Origin: Cyanidium caldarium
Lineage: Eukaryota > Rhodophyta > Bangiophyceae > Cyanidiales > Cyanidiaceae
Assembly (NCBI GenBank): GCA_026184775.1
Contig: JANCYW010000006.1
Location: 62,001 to 126,000 of the forward strand
Direction: 5' to 3'
Length of the DNA: 64,000 bases
Of this stretch, positions 52,518 to 61,624 are shown piece after piece. The translations under genes were made by a program, and so were the position numbers. Numbering within the stretch: the stretch's first letter is position 1; the number at the start of each line of letters is the position of its first letter. Under the pieces are notes generated by a model. The model was not told the DNA's origin, ran no database searches, and worked only from the letters and a program-made list of their open reading frames with translations.

Positions 52518-55031
52518 CTACTGCAGGCGCGTCTGTATCCGACGGCCGTCAAAGTAGCGTCCGTGCACCGCAGCAGCTGCGCGTTGCGCGTCCGCACGCT
52601 GCGCAAACGCCGCACACACGGACACATACTGCGCGGCCTCTTGCTCTCCCTCTTCCTCCTCCTGGTCCGCCAGCCACACGCGCATCACCGGCGCGTGCAG
52701 CGCCAGCTCCTCGCGAACGTCCTCCAGAATATCCTGCCGCTCCTGGGCGTCTCGCAGCGCATCCCGCGACGCCAGCTGCACCAGCTGCAGTACGCACATT
52801 TCGGATGCGAGCGCCGGCGGTAACTCGCTGAGCGGCACGAGGGCGGCGTGCACCGGCCGGCCATCGAACTGCCGATGCTGCATCGCTGCCCAAGCGGCCC
52901 GCGCCTCGTCATCGGTGGCGAACTGCACATACACCGTGGCATCGGAGCGATGCGATGAGACCGCTGTGTGCGTTTCCGGCTGCACCCGCACCTCCACGAC
53001 CGTGCCGTACGCGGCGAACTCCTCGCGCATCTCCTCCACAATGTCGGTCACCTCGGCCTGATCGCCGGCCACATCCGCCGCCAGCAGTTGCTGCAACGCC
53101 AACACTGGCCGCGACGGCGTTACCGAGGTGGACTCGACCGGCACGGCAGATACTGTCGCACCGTCGACATCCCCTAACTCGCCCGTCTTCATCTCCCCTT
53201 GTGACGCTGTGTGGCTCGCCGCGTTCGGCCGTTCCAGGGTGGCGCGACGCGCTGTCAACGGCCGGCCGGTCTCCGGCAGCGGCATGCTGCACAGTGCCTC
53301 CAACACCGCATCCACCGCGCACTGCCACGCTTCCGGCGCCATCGAAGCATCCGCTGCGTGCCATTGCACGAAAGCGAAGCCGCGGCTCAGACCGGTGGAC
53401 GATTCGCGCATCAGCACAAACGCCTGCAACCGCAGCGGCTGCTCGGCGGCTGCGACTCGCAGCCGCTCCAACACCTGCAGTTCGGTGAAGTGGTGCGGAA
53501 TGCCGCCCACGTAACACACCGCCGGTGTCGGTGCACCGGGCGTCCTGTCGGCACCCACCGCGATCGCTGTCGCTGCCGTTGTCGTCGAGGCCAGCGACAT
53601 GTCCACCTCCGGGGAGACGATCTGCTCCTGCAGCGCTGCCGTGCTGAATCCCGCAGGCGGCTCGCGCAATCCCGTCGTGACCTCCTGCACCGACGTGGCG
53701 CTCGCCGCACTGGCCGTGAACGCCGCCGTCCAGGCATCCGCATCAAACTCCCGCGGCCGTCGCATGCGCAACTGATACCCCTGAAACAACAATCCGCTCA
53801 GCGCCATCAGCCCGGTGGCTTCGGCCACAAAGGTGCATTCCACAAACGCCAGCGGTCGACCGGTCATGCGTTGCACACTGCGCACCGCGCTGAACGGCAG
53901 AAACGAGGGCGGCGGTTGCACGTCGGCGGCACCGGCTGCAATGGCCAGCCCGGCCGCATACGGATGCTGTGTGCGCCGATGCGCCTGCCGAGCCAGTGCG
54001 GTGATCCAATCGCGATGCCGTCGCTGCCACGCCGCATAGTCGTGGCTGGCGCACTTGGTGGCCAGCATCGCCTGCACCAGAAACACCTGTAACGAATCGG
54101 ACGTGGCCGTGGGAGGTACGTTGGTCACCACCACGCGTCGCGCCAGCAGTGTGGCGCTCTCCGGACCGTGCCAGAACAGCTGCGACAGGCGCGCATCCAG
54201 CGAATCGTTCGCGAGGGCGTCGCGCGTGAACGCGGCCGACGCAGAGCCGGTCGCCGCCGCCTGCACCCACCGCACTGCCTGTTGACTCATCGCCTCTAGA
54301 GGCGAGGTTGCCGGGAATGGGCCGTGCGCTCGTCGGAGGGATCGAGCGTCCACCGGCCGCGACGGCGACGCCTCCGACGGCGGGCGATGGTTCGGGAATA
54401 ACGTGGCCGCGGCCCGCCGTCGTCGCCGTGGTCGTTTTCGTCGCACACTTTGGTTAGTTGCTCCGTCCGTTGCGCGCGCCGACGGCACCGACGCCGCTCT
54501 GCCCGCTGGGAGTGGTTGCGCGGGCAGCGCCGCCGTCGCAGCTGGCGCCGCGCGGCGAAGCGCTTCGACGTCCGTCTTCGTGTCTGAGAGTCGCTCCGTC
54601 CTGACCGCTCGGATGACTTGCCTTGATTGCATCGCCGCCGCTATCCGAGCTCGCAGATCGCGCTCCAACTCTTCGCTGGCCTCCGTGCTGGCGACCGTTG
54701 ACAAATTCGGTCGCGGCAACGCTGCAGCAGCGGGTAGCGTCTCCGTCGCCCTGTGCTCTAGCTCCTGAAGCCGCTCAGTGACGTTATCCCACTGCTCCTC
54801 CTCCCGGGCAACTTTACGAGCCCGCTGCCGCTTGGTGGACGCGACCGCCGCTCTCCCGTCAGCTGCCATTTTCCGCTCCGCTTCGCTCTCCGCGCGCAGC
54901 CTCCTGGTGCGCCTCTTCTCACCGGACGATCGCCGCGCCTCACTCTCTACCGCCGCCACCACATGATTCTCTGCACCAACAGCATCCTCCTCGGTCCTCC
55001 CCTCTGACCTCATTCTCCGCGTCAACACCAT
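52518..55031 (-). CDS. U2AF large subunit (U2AF65) with four RRM-type domains
   Basis: An 837-residue splicing factor. U2AF65 binds the pyrimidine tract and, through its last RRM (UHM), contacts SF1. Domain order: basic/Ala-rich leader with RRKRPRRRRRAAA (residues about 190-210); RRM1 (RRVVVTNVPP, about 300, to GLLFQGYQLRMRRP near 430); RRM2 (VCYVGGIPHHFTELQVLERL, RGFAFVQW, about 505-600); then two UHM-like RRMs. The first (LQQLLAAD...ILVE-like helix, RQFDGRPV) is at about 640-725. The second (VLQLVQLASRDALRD, ILEDVREE, RYFDGRRI) is at about 745-835. Both keep the Arg-x-Phe motif. The family normally has a single UHM. ATG 55031 was chosen. Confidence 0.85.
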   Translation of the reverse strand: MVLTRRMRSEGRTEEDAVGAENHVVAAVESEARRSSGEKRRTRRLRAESEAERKMAADGRAAVASTKRQRARKVAREEEQWDNVTERLQELEHRATETLPAAAALPRPNLSTVASTEASEELERDLRARIAAAMQSRQVIRAVRTERLSDTKTDVEALRRAAPAATAALPAQPLPAGRAASVPSARATDGATNQSVRRKRPRRRRRAAATLFPNHRPPSEASPSRPVDARSLRRAHGPFPATSPLEAMSQQAVRWVQAAATGSASAAFTRDALANDSLDARLSQLFWHGPESATLLARRVVVTNVPPTATSDSLQVFLVQAMLATKCASHDYAAWQRRHRDWITALARQAHRRTQHPYAAGLAIAAGAADVQPPPSFLPFSAVRSVQRMTGRPLAFVECTFVAEATGLMALSGLLFQGYQLRMRRPREFDADAWTAAFTASAASATSVQEVTTGLREPPAGFSTAALQEQIVSPEVDMSLASTTTAATAIAVGADRTPGAPTPAVCYVGGIPHHFTELQVLERLRVAAAEQPLRLQAFVLMRESSTGLSRGFAFVQWHAADASMAPEAWQCAVDAVLEALCSMPLPETGRPLTARRATLERPNAASHTASQGEMKTGELGDVDGATVSAVPVESTSVTPSRPVLALQQLLAADVAGDQAEVTDIVEEMREEFAAYGTVVEVRVQPETHTAVSSHRSDATVYVQFATDDEARAAWAAMQHRQFDGRPVHAALVPLSELPPALASEMCVLQLVQLASRDALRDAQERQDILEDVREELALHAPVMRVWLADQEEEEGEQEAAQYVSVCAAFAQRADAQRAAAAVHGRYFDGRRIQTRLQ

Positions 55032-55263
55032 GACGCGCGCGCACTCGCTCGCACCCGCCGTTGCACCCCTACGCGCTGCGACCCTGGCCGTGCGGGCGGG
55101 CGGGCGGGCGACATGTCGGCGCCCGGAATCGCCGCGCTGCGGGCGTTCCGCGTCGAGGGTGGCAGGCGCGCGCGCCCAACTCGGGTGGAGGTGCGCAAAG
55201 CCGGCAAGGGGATAAAGGCGGACGAAATGGATGCACACCAGTAGATGGGACTGGATTCTTTGT

Positions 55264-55983
55264 ATGACACTGAATCCGACGCTCTCATCGGATGGCTTGC
55301 CGCTGAGGCGGTACGCGTCGGGCAGCGAGTGGCCCGCCCCATTTCGGGTGGGTGGGCGAGGTCGGCAGCCAGGCACCGTCTCGGTAGAGTCGCTAGTGCA
55401 CATCGAGTCGGCGGTATGGTTTGAGTTGCGCGCTGACCGAGGCGCTCCGTGGTCGGCACGGTCGGCGCTGGGAGCGTGCGACTGTTACCACGGGCACGGT
55501 GCCTGCTTGTTGGCGCTGGAGCGGATGGTGTTGGTGTGGGTGCCGCCTATGCCCAACGGGTGGCGGGCGCTGGATATACCGTTACAGTGTCTGCAGCAAG
55601 TGAAACGGGCGCGCAGCGGTTGGTTTAGCGGATGGAACCGGTTGACCGCCACCGTGACGCCTTTCGCGGGCAGCGTGTTTGCCGAGCGGCCCGGTCGGCT
55701 GACGCTAGAGTGCGCATCCACCGGCACGCCCGAGGAGCTGTTCAGTGCACTGGATCGGGCGCTGGTGCTGGTCCGAGGTGAGACGCGGCAGCTGCCCGCC
55801 AGCGAAGACGGGGAGTGGGCACGGGCGATGCCGTCGGTGTTGTGGCATCGTTTGGACGGAATGGCGCCCGCGTTTTGGAGCAGCGGCAGCAACCGGCCGT
55901 CGAGGCCGCCGCACTCCCGACCCATCGCCTACTACAACCCGCAGCAACCGCTGCCGTGGGTTTACATTCCCGCCGATCGATGA
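55264..55983 (+). CDS. GRAM/PH-like protein, WBP2-type
   Basis: A 239-residue soluble protein. It starts MTLNPTLSSDGLPL, close to the start of WBP2/UPF0664-type proteins (MxLNP...G). Strand pattern: CLLALERMVLVWVPP, WRALDIPLQCLQQVKRA, then FSGWNRLTATVTPF and LTLECASTGTPEELFSALDRAL. This fits the GRAM/PH fold, in which the Trp/Phe-Ser block and a final helix are conserved. WBP2 is a transcription coactivator in animals; role here unknown. The Pro/Tyr-rich tail (YYNPQQPLPWVY) resembles PPxY-type ends but has no PPxY. The start ATG 55264 was chosen over 55231. Confidence 0.5.
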   Translation: MTLNPTLSSDGLPLRRYASGSEWPAPFRVGGRGRQPGTVSVESLVHIESAVWFELRADRGAPWSARSALGACDCYHGHGACLLALERMVLVWVPPMPNGWRALDIPLQCLQQVKRARSGWFSGWNRLTATVTPFAGSVFAERPGRLTLECASTGTPEELFSALDRALVLVRGETRQLPASEDGEWARAMPSVLWHRLDGMAPAFWSSGSNRPSRPPHSRPIAYYNPQQPLPWVYIPADR

Positions 55984-56108
55984 GTGGAGCAGGGAAGGGA
56001 TTCGCCAGATCATGCATCGCCGTGAAGATTGCAACTCCGTCGCCCGCCGGCGCCAGCATGGGCCCGCAAGGCCCTGGCCATCGGTTGTCTCATCCGTGGC
56101 AAACGCCG

Positions 56109-56126
56109 TCTCTCTCTCTCTCTCTC
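56109..56126 (+). repeat. TC dinucleotide tract
   Basis: A short TCTCTC run in the 3' spacer between the WBP2-like gene and the TPM gene, next to the latter's stop. Confidence 0.85.
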
Positions 56127-56130
56127 GTTC

Positions 56131-57357
56131 TCACTCCTCCTCCGACTGCATGCTATCGCCGGGACCGCGCGGAAACACGCGCGGGATGGCGAACCAGAAT
56201 GCCGTCGCCGCCAGCGCGGCACCGCCCCAATTGGCTAGCAGGTCCGTGCTGAGCCATCCCTCGCGTGCCACAATCGGCAGCGTGCCGAAGGAGATGAGGA
56301 ACACACCCCACAGTGGCGAGAACACCAGCACCCAGCGCCAGTTGGGCACGGCCGCCTGCCGCCGACCGCGTCGCGGGGTGCGCGCCGTCACTCCGATCAC
56401 CGCACCGCCCAACAGCGCCATCAGGAAACTGAGCGCCCACTGGTCGCGCCCGAATCCGGGCACAAATCGACACATCTTGCCCGACAGCAGACACTGCTCG
56501 ATGGCATCCACACAGGCGATGAGCGCGCCCTCCTCGCCGTGATCGCGCACATAAAACTGGTTGCCGTAGCGGCCCTGCATCTCCAGCCAGAACGTATTGG
56601 GCAGCATCCGCAGTGCCTCGTCGCCCACGCGGAAATGCAACACGTTGCCCTCCAGCTCGTGCAGCACGATGAGAATGGAGCGCGGGTCGTCCAGGCCAAA
56701 GTACGGCTGGATAGCGCGGCCGGGCGTGCGTCGCCGCTGCGTCAGCATGCGCACCCGGTATCCGGTCCGTTCCTCTATTTGCAACAGCCGGTCGCTGAGT
56801 ACCGCGCGAGCCGTCGGCGACAGCGACCGCGCCAAGTCCACAATAACGCGCGGCCGGCCCGAGTCGTCCACCGCGCTGGGCAGGTCCTCTGGGTGTGTCT
56901 CGATCTGACGGTATCGTGCCGAGCGCGGCTCGAGGAGTTCCAGCGAATCTAGGGAAGCCGCCCGGCTGGGCTGCAATGGCCACGGCGCGGTTGCTGTCGC
57001 TGCTGCGGCCCATAGCGCTAGGTTGGTGAGAAATCGCCGTCGCGGTTCATTCACCGGCGCGCCCATCCGACAACGAACGGCTCGCGGTGAGGACGGCGGA
57101 CGGGGAGCGGCATCAGAGTGCCCACTGCAAAAGTCGTGAGTTCTCCGCGGCGCCTCACACGCCCTACCCGCCGTGTCCACTGGACGACCAGAGCGCTGCC
57201 GAACCTTCCACACGTTTGCTTGCCACAGCGGCGCCCACGCCACCGTCTTGACGTTGCCCGCTCCTCCACGACGCCGCTCGCTCGGCTCGAGCGGCACCAC
57301 GGACTCCACCGCTATGATCGCACCCTCCTGACCTATCCGAATCGGCGTTCCCGACAT
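56131..57357 (-). CDS. TPM-domain thylakoid protein (TLP18.3/Psb32-like), Tat-type leader
   Basis: A 408-residue protein. Residues 1-97 are Ser/Arg/Gly-rich (stromal transit). Then PRRRFLTNLALWAAAATATA is a twin-arginine thylakoid signal, and AASLDSLELL may start the mature part. The TPM domain (VVDDSGR-like start at about 165, SLSPTARAVLSDRLLQIEER, YFGLDDPRSILIVLHELEGNVL, HFRVGDEALRMLP) is that of TLP18.3/Psb32, which protects and repairs PSII. After it come three hydrophobic segments instead of the usual one. A start at 57066 would drop the stromal part. The acid-phosphatase activity reported for this family is not testable here. Confidence 0.75.
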   Translation of the reverse strand: MSGTPIRIGQEGAIIAVESVVPLEPSERRRGGAGNVKTVAWAPLWQANVWKVRQRSGRPVDTAGRACEAPRRTHDFCSGHSDAAPRPPSSPRAVRCRMGAPVNEPRRRFLTNLALWAAAATATAPWPLQPSRAASLDSLELLEPRSARYRQIETHPEDLPSAVDDSGRPRVIVDLARSLSPTARAVLSDRLLQIEERTGYRVRMLTQRRRTPGRAIQPYFGLDDPRSILIVLHELEGNVLHFRVGDEALRMLPNTFWLEMQGRYGNQFYVRDHGEEGALIACVDAIEQCLLSGKMCRFVPGFGRDQWALSFLMALLGGAVIGVTARTPRRGRRQAAVPNWRWVLVFSPLWGVFLISFGTLPIVAREGWLSTDLLANWGGAALAATAFWFAIPRVFPRGPGDSMQSEEE

Positions 57358-57592
57358 ACTCGAGCCCCCTCTGATGTTTCCCGCGCGCTCCACGCGTTTG
57401 CACCACCGAACCGACCGACGCCCAACATCCACGTCGTTCCACCGCCACAGCGTGCATTGCGCTCCAGGGCGTCGCGCACGCCGATGCACCACACCGCCAT
57501 ATCCGCCACCGCAGACTACGATGCCACACACGCTAGAATATAAACTTTAGCACGGCGTGCGTGTACCACCGGCCTCGTCTCACACGCTCGCC

Positions 57593-58672
57593 TCAGTCGG
57601 CCTTGAATGTGGGATCCCACTGTTTCGCGAGGCGCACTTTGAGCACTCGCTGATACAAGAGGTAGAAGAAGAGCGCCGAGCTGGCGAATAGCACCACGGC
57701 GAACAGCAGGGCGTATTGCGTGAGGCGATGCACCACTGGCGGCGGCAGCTGGAACGGCTTGTGTACGTACGATACAAACTCGTGGCCGTCAAACCAGTGC
57801 ACTTTGCCGTGCAACTGCAGCGCATCGCCGCGGGTGACCACCTGAAAGCGGTCGCGCACCGAGTAGGCCGCTGCGCCCAGAATGTAGCCGCGGTGCGCGT
57901 GAAACACGAAATTGACGTGCGTGTTCACGTGCAGATGCGTCGCCTCGGCGATGCCCCAGAGCGACAGGGTGACCGGGGCGAAGAAGCGCAGGTGGCCGGT
58001 CTCCTGTTCGTTGTCCAGTGGCACGCGGCAGTGGATGGCGCGGCGCATGGCCACCGCCTCGCGCAGCATCTCGTAGGCTTGCTCGGTGTACAGCGGCCAG
58101 CGGCAACGGAACGCGGCGTCCACCCCGAATAGGAGCTGCACCGGGTGCTGGTGATCCACGCAGGGTATGGGCGTCCAGGTGTCGTTGTCTGGCGAGAGGC
58201 ATTCCAGTGGCAGGGGCGTGCCCACCTGGTAACCGTCGTGAATGTGCGGGCCGCCGGCGCTGGAGTGCGACCGCGCATCCGCCGGTCCTTGATGGTGCGG
58301 ATGCTCACCCTGCTGGTGGTGGTGTACGTCCCGCTCGCGCCGTTCCCGGATGCGCTGCATCAGCGGCTGCTTCCCGATGATGGCCTCCTGCAGTGCTGCC
58401 AGTCGGTCGCGCACTTGCGGGTCCGCCAGCGAGCGCTTCCGCTCCTGCAACTCTTTCAACAACGCCTGTCGCTCCAGCTCGGGATCGAGCGGCGCCGCTT
58501 TCGCCGCCGCCTGCTGGGCTTGCTGCGCTAGCGGATGGGCCGCCGGCTCGCCTGGGGCACCGTCCGCCAGCGACGGTCGAAAACACGTGTGCGTCAACAG
58601 CGCCAGGGCGACTGCCGCCAGCCAGAGCCATCGCCAGAGCCGCTGCCGCCGATTCGCTTGCTTTGCGGGCAT
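57593..58672 (-). CDS. Unknown protein with two membrane segments and a His-rich loop
   Basis: A 359-residue protein I do not recognise. A basic N-terminus leads to WRWLWLAAVALALLTH (anchor or signal). Then come a coiled coil (ELERQALLKELQERKRSL) and a His-rich stretch DVHHHQQGEHPHHQ...HSSAGGPHIHD (residues about 115-145). A beta-rich domain with four Cys and repeated aromatic/His motifs follows (LHVNTHVNFVFHAHRGYI). Near the end is a second helix (YALLFAVVLFASSALFFYLLY) and a short basic tail. It seems to be a lumenal-domain membrane protein of the secretory path; His runs suggest metal binding (inference). ATG 58672 was used, as the apparent start at 58735 is GTG. Confidence 0.65.
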   Translation of the reverse strand: MPAKQANRRQRLWRWLWLAAVALALLTHTCFRPSLADGAPGEPAAHPLAQQAQQAAAKAAPLDPELERQALLKELQERKRSLADPQVRDRLAALQEAIIGKQPLMQRIRERRERDVHHHQQGEHPHHQGPADARSHSSAGGPHIHDGYQVGTPLPLECLSPDNDTWTPIPCVDHQHPVQLLFGVDAAFRCRWPLYTEQAYEMLREAVAMRRAIHCRVPLDNEQETGHLRFFAPVTLSLWGIAEATHLHVNTHVNFVFHAHRGYILGAAAYSVRDRFQVVTRGDALQLHGKVHWFDGHEFVSYVHKPFQLPPPVVHRLTQYALLFAVVLFASSALFFYLLYQRVLKVRLAKQWDPTFKAD

Positions 58673-58993
58673 GAGACCGATGGAACTCGTGAGGCGAGGT
58701 AGTCGGAACTTTCCGTCGCTCGTCGACACGCTCACGAACCTCTGCGTTGCATAACGGGCGTGGCCACCGGTGCCTTACCGAAACCGTCGCCACCGAACGA
58801 GTCTCAGACGCGTGCGGCGATTCGCACGGCAGCGCTGCCGAGAGGCGGCCGCCTGCGCCAGCATGCCCATCACGGGGTGTACCTGAGGAGGGCAGGCCGA
58901 GTGAAGCCGGTGGCCGACGCGGTTTACAGCCGTCAGAGACAGCAGCAGGCAGGAGACTGTGCCCTCTCCTTCTCCTCTCTCTCCCTGATTCAC
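58673..58993. other. Gap between TRAP-beta and the His-rich gene
   Basis: 321 bp between two leftward genes. It holds the promoter of the His-rich gene and the 3' end of TRAP-beta, with a TC-rich stretch near 58965-58985. No gene seen. Confidence 0.5.
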
Positions 58994-59857
58994 TTATCTC
59001 TTGGCGACGGCTCTGCGCGCGACGCTCCGCTCCCACCGACGCGCCGCCACATACGGTACGCCGGCCAGCACCAAACTGGCCATGCCGTATGCGGCTGCGG
59101 CGCGCAGATGCCAAGCCACCCGGCGGTCGTGGCCGGTGGCGCTTTCCACCACCGCATAGCCCTCCGTGCTGCTCTGCGCCTGGTGCACGGCGGTATGAGC
59201 GACTCCGCGCGGCGCCTCCCAGCGATACTCCAATTGCGCGGGCAGCAGCGGGTAGACGTTGGCGTGCCCGAACGTGAGCGGCAGGCGCATGGACGCGGCG
59301 CGCTCGGCCGCGGCGCCCAGGAGCGGCGTCACGCTACAGTTGATGGACACGAAAGCGCCCGGCTCGATGCGCTCCCAACTGGCCACCAACTGTGGTCCCG
59401 CGTCACCCTTCTCCGGCGGGCCTTGCGCACCGGCAAAATGAAACGCTATCGCTGGAAACGCATTCGCCGCCTCCCACACCTTGACCGACAGCGCCGCCCG
59501 CGTGCCCACGTTGTGCAGCGCGTATCGCACGACGGATCGCGCGCCCTGCACCAACGGCACGCCGATCATACTCCCGCTCAACACGATGTCTGCTTTGCGG
59601 TTCGGCGGATACACTTTGCGGTGAAACAGGAGCATCGCGCTGTCGGCCGCGGCGGACGCGTTCTTCGTCACCGGCACCTGCCGCCCCGCTCGACAGGCCA
59701 TCCCAGAGACGCTCTCCTCTGTCGCGCAAGACGGTGCAGAGAAGGCGAAGAGCGCGAGGAGTGCCGTCAGGAGGATGGGCCAGAACGACGCCGCCCGGTG
59801 ACTCTGGCAGACGGTCCGTCGATCTCGGCGAGACGACATTTCTCCAACTAGACCCAT
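58994..59857 (-). CDS. SSR2: TRAP-beta (SSR2), translocon-associated protein
   Basis: A 287-residue ER membrane protein of the translocon-associated complex next to Sec61. A signal sequence (WPILLTALLALFAFSA) is followed by an extra loop, then the TRAP-beta lumenal domain. The blocks are VVRYALHNVGTRAALSVKVWE, ASWERIEPGAFVSINCSVTPL and FGHANVYPLLPAQLEYRW. A final helix YGMASLVLAGVPYVAARRW and a basic cytosolic end match the family layout. It is about 100 residues longer than animal TRAP-beta, mainly before the conserved domain. ATG 59857 gives the full signal; 59839 is a possible alternative. Confidence 0.85.
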   Translation of the reverse strand: MGLVGEMSSRRDRRTVCQSHRAASFWPILLTALLALFAFSAPSCATEESVSGMACRAGRQVPVTKNASAAADSAMLLFHRKVYPPNRKADIVLSGSMIGVPLVQGARSVVRYALHNVGTRAALSVKVWEAANAFPAIAFHFAGAQGPPEKGDAGPQLVASWERIEPGAFVSINCSVTPLLGAAAERAASMRLPLTFGHANVYPLLPAQLEYRWEAPRGVAHTAVHQAQSSTEGYAVVESATGHDRRVAWHLRAAAAYGMASLVLAGVPYVAARRWERSVARRAVAKR

Positions 59858-60192
59858 TCAGTGGATACGAACTCCCTACTCTGTCGACTCGCACACACCC
59901 CTCAACGATCGTTACTGACGGCTGCTTCTCTCACGTCGTCGACGGCAGTTTTACGCTCACCGCTGCCCGCAACCGAGCGATACCGCACCCGACGCCCACC
60001 TCCCATAGTGCGCATCCGAGCGCGCGCGCGCGCCGACTCTCCCGCCGACGGGTTCGGCGTCGGCCGGCGCGGTGGACGCTTGAACGCTCGTTATCCGTGA
60101 CGAGCGCGGAGCTGCTTGCTGAGTCGCTGCGCTTCCCTCGATCCATCACTGCCGATCTGACCATTCCAAGTCTCCACTCCCCACTTCCCCTC
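59858..60192. promoter_or_regulatory. Divergent promoter, TRAP-beta / ribosomal protein eL28
   Basis: 335 bp between opposite starts. The stretch before the eL28 ATG is pyrimidine-rich (tctccactccccacttcccctc), as is common ahead of ribosomal-protein genes. Frames here are Arg-rich shadows. Confidence 0.55.
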
Positions 60193-60621
60193 ATGACCAA
60201 CAACGTGTCCGACGCGTTGTTGTGGGAGGTGCTGCGCAAGAACACCGCGTACGTGGCCGGCAAGGCGCGCGACGGCAAGCGCTTCACCCGCGAGCCCGGC
60301 AACATCCCGTCGTTGCACGCCCGCAAGTACTCGCTGTTCGGCAACTGGCACAAGTACGTCGGCGTGGTGCCGGACAAGTCGTTCCCGAGACGGGAGGCGG
60401 CGGTGGTGCACCTGCGAGATGCCCAATCGACCCGCACCACCAAGAAGGCGATCAAGAGCGGCACCGCCGAAGATAAAGTGGCACAGGCGCGGGCGGTGGC
60501 GCGCAAGGTGCGACCCGATCTGGCCAGGGCGGCGGCCGTCAAAGTCAGCCGCCTGTGTGCTGCGAAACGGCATTACGACTCAAAGAAGGCGCAGGAGGAG
60601 AGTGCGCCCAAGGCCCGCTGA
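60193..60621 (+). CDS. RPL28: 60S ribosomal protein eL28
   Basis: A 142-residue basic protein of the large cytosolic subunit. LLWEVLRKNTAYVAGKARDG, FTREPGNIPSLHARKYSLFG, HKYVGVVP and KVRPDLARAAAVKVSRL follow the eL28 pattern (W..V..N...L, EPxN...R.S....G, KxVGV, YRPDLxxAAxxRxS). The Lys/Ala-rich end is typical. The ATG at 60193 with its pyrimidine-rich leader is the natural start; the frame upstream is open but non-coding. Its stop is 36 bp from that of the convergent phosphatase. Confidence 0.85.
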   Translation: MTNNVSDALLWEVLRKNTAYVAGKARDGKRFTREPGNIPSLHARKYSLFGNWHKYVGVVPDKSFPRREAAVVHLRDAQSTRTTKKAIKSGTAEDKVAQARAVARKVRPDLARAAAVKVSRLCAAKRHYDSKKAQEESAPKAR

Positions 60622-60657
60622 GACGCTCGCCGGACACTCGTTTAGGGTTGGTGGCTC

Positions 60658-61161
60658 TCACTTCAACCAGCGCGGCGCGCATCGTTTGTCGTACTTGACG
60701 GTGTCCACGCGGAACAGTTCGATAAACTGCTGGTCCAGGATGCGCACTTTGCTGCCGGCGAATCGTCGGTACTCGTCGAATATCGACGTCAGGCTCCATT
60801 GCTGCATTTTGCGCATCGAGCCGATGACCACTCCGGAGCGGTGCTTGCCCGAGTTGCAGTGCATCAGCACCGGGTGGTTGCGGCGGTCGAGCAGCACCCG
60901 CAGCGCATCCGCCACCACATCATCCGGTATAAACTGGAACGGCTCCTTGTTGGGCAGGATGCCGCACTGCACGACGCGCACGCCGTTGGTCTCGCACCAG
61001 GCGGTGTTCGACTCGCTGTACTCCTCGGGACACAGATATAGAATGGTCTTGAGTCGCAACTTCTTCATGAAAGCGTGATTCATCGAGTTGGGATACCCCG
61101 AGCGATAGATCCCCGGGGCTGCCATCGAAAAGTTCAGCGGCGGTATCAGTGGATTCTCCAT
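60658..61161 (-). CDS. Plant/fungal-type atypical dual-specificity phosphatase (PFA-DSP, Siw14-like)
   Basis: A 167-residue phosphatase. PLNFSMAAPGIYRSGYP and KTILYLCPEEYSE start the fold, and LMHCNSGKHRSGVVIG holds the CX5R active site (Cys102, Arg108). A final helix is IFDEYRRFAGSKVRILDQQF. This is the PFA-DSP family (yeast Siw14, plant DSP1-5), which removes the 5-beta phosphate of inositol pyrophosphates. The general acid region (EPFQFIPDD) is as in Siw14. Start ATG 61161 is taken; a longer frame (61242) adds a poor leader. Confidence 0.9.
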   Translation of the reverse strand: MENPLIPPLNFSMAAPGIYRSGYPNSMNHAFMKKLRLKTILYLCPEEYSESNTAWCETNGVRVVQCGILPNKEPFQFIPDDVVADALRVLLDRRNHPVLMHCNSGKHRSGVVIGSMRKMQQWSLTSIFDEYRRFAGSKVRILDQQFIELFRVDTVKYDKRCAPRWLK

Positions 61162-61624
61162 AGAGAGCAGTGCGCGGAGCGGGGAGCGTGCTTGTGGCGA
61201 TGCCACGACGGTATCGGGTCGGGAGCCGGTGCTCTGCCGCAAGGAGAGCGCCGGTGCCCACCCACTCCACCAAACTCACCTCTCTCGCACCCTCAAACGA
61301 GCCGCTTCGATTCTGCTCCCCTCATGGGATTGCTCTCTATTGCCTGGAGGGCACTCTCGGCTCTCCAAACTCGCCCATCCATCGCGCTCCCTCCGGCACA
61401 GGTGCCTCACCGCGAGGCCGACCGACAGCCGCGGACCGCAGATTCGGTCTCGTGTTCCCGACGGTGGGTGTCCCGTTCGACGCACTGTGGACGCGCGTGC
61501 GAAGCGTGACCGTGGGAAACACGACAGGACGCCAGAGAGACAACAGTAGGTGCATTTTCTGTACGGAGCTCGTGGACGCTTCTCCAGTGCTGCATTGAAA
61601 GCGTTATTCATTTTCTTATTGAGC
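61162..61624. promoter_or_regulatory. Divergent promoter, phosphatase / COX17
   Basis: 463 bp between opposite starts. Overlapping short frames on both strands carry no family signal. A slightly AT-rich patch (gcgttattcattttcttattgag) precedes the COX17 ATG directly. Confidence 0.5.
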
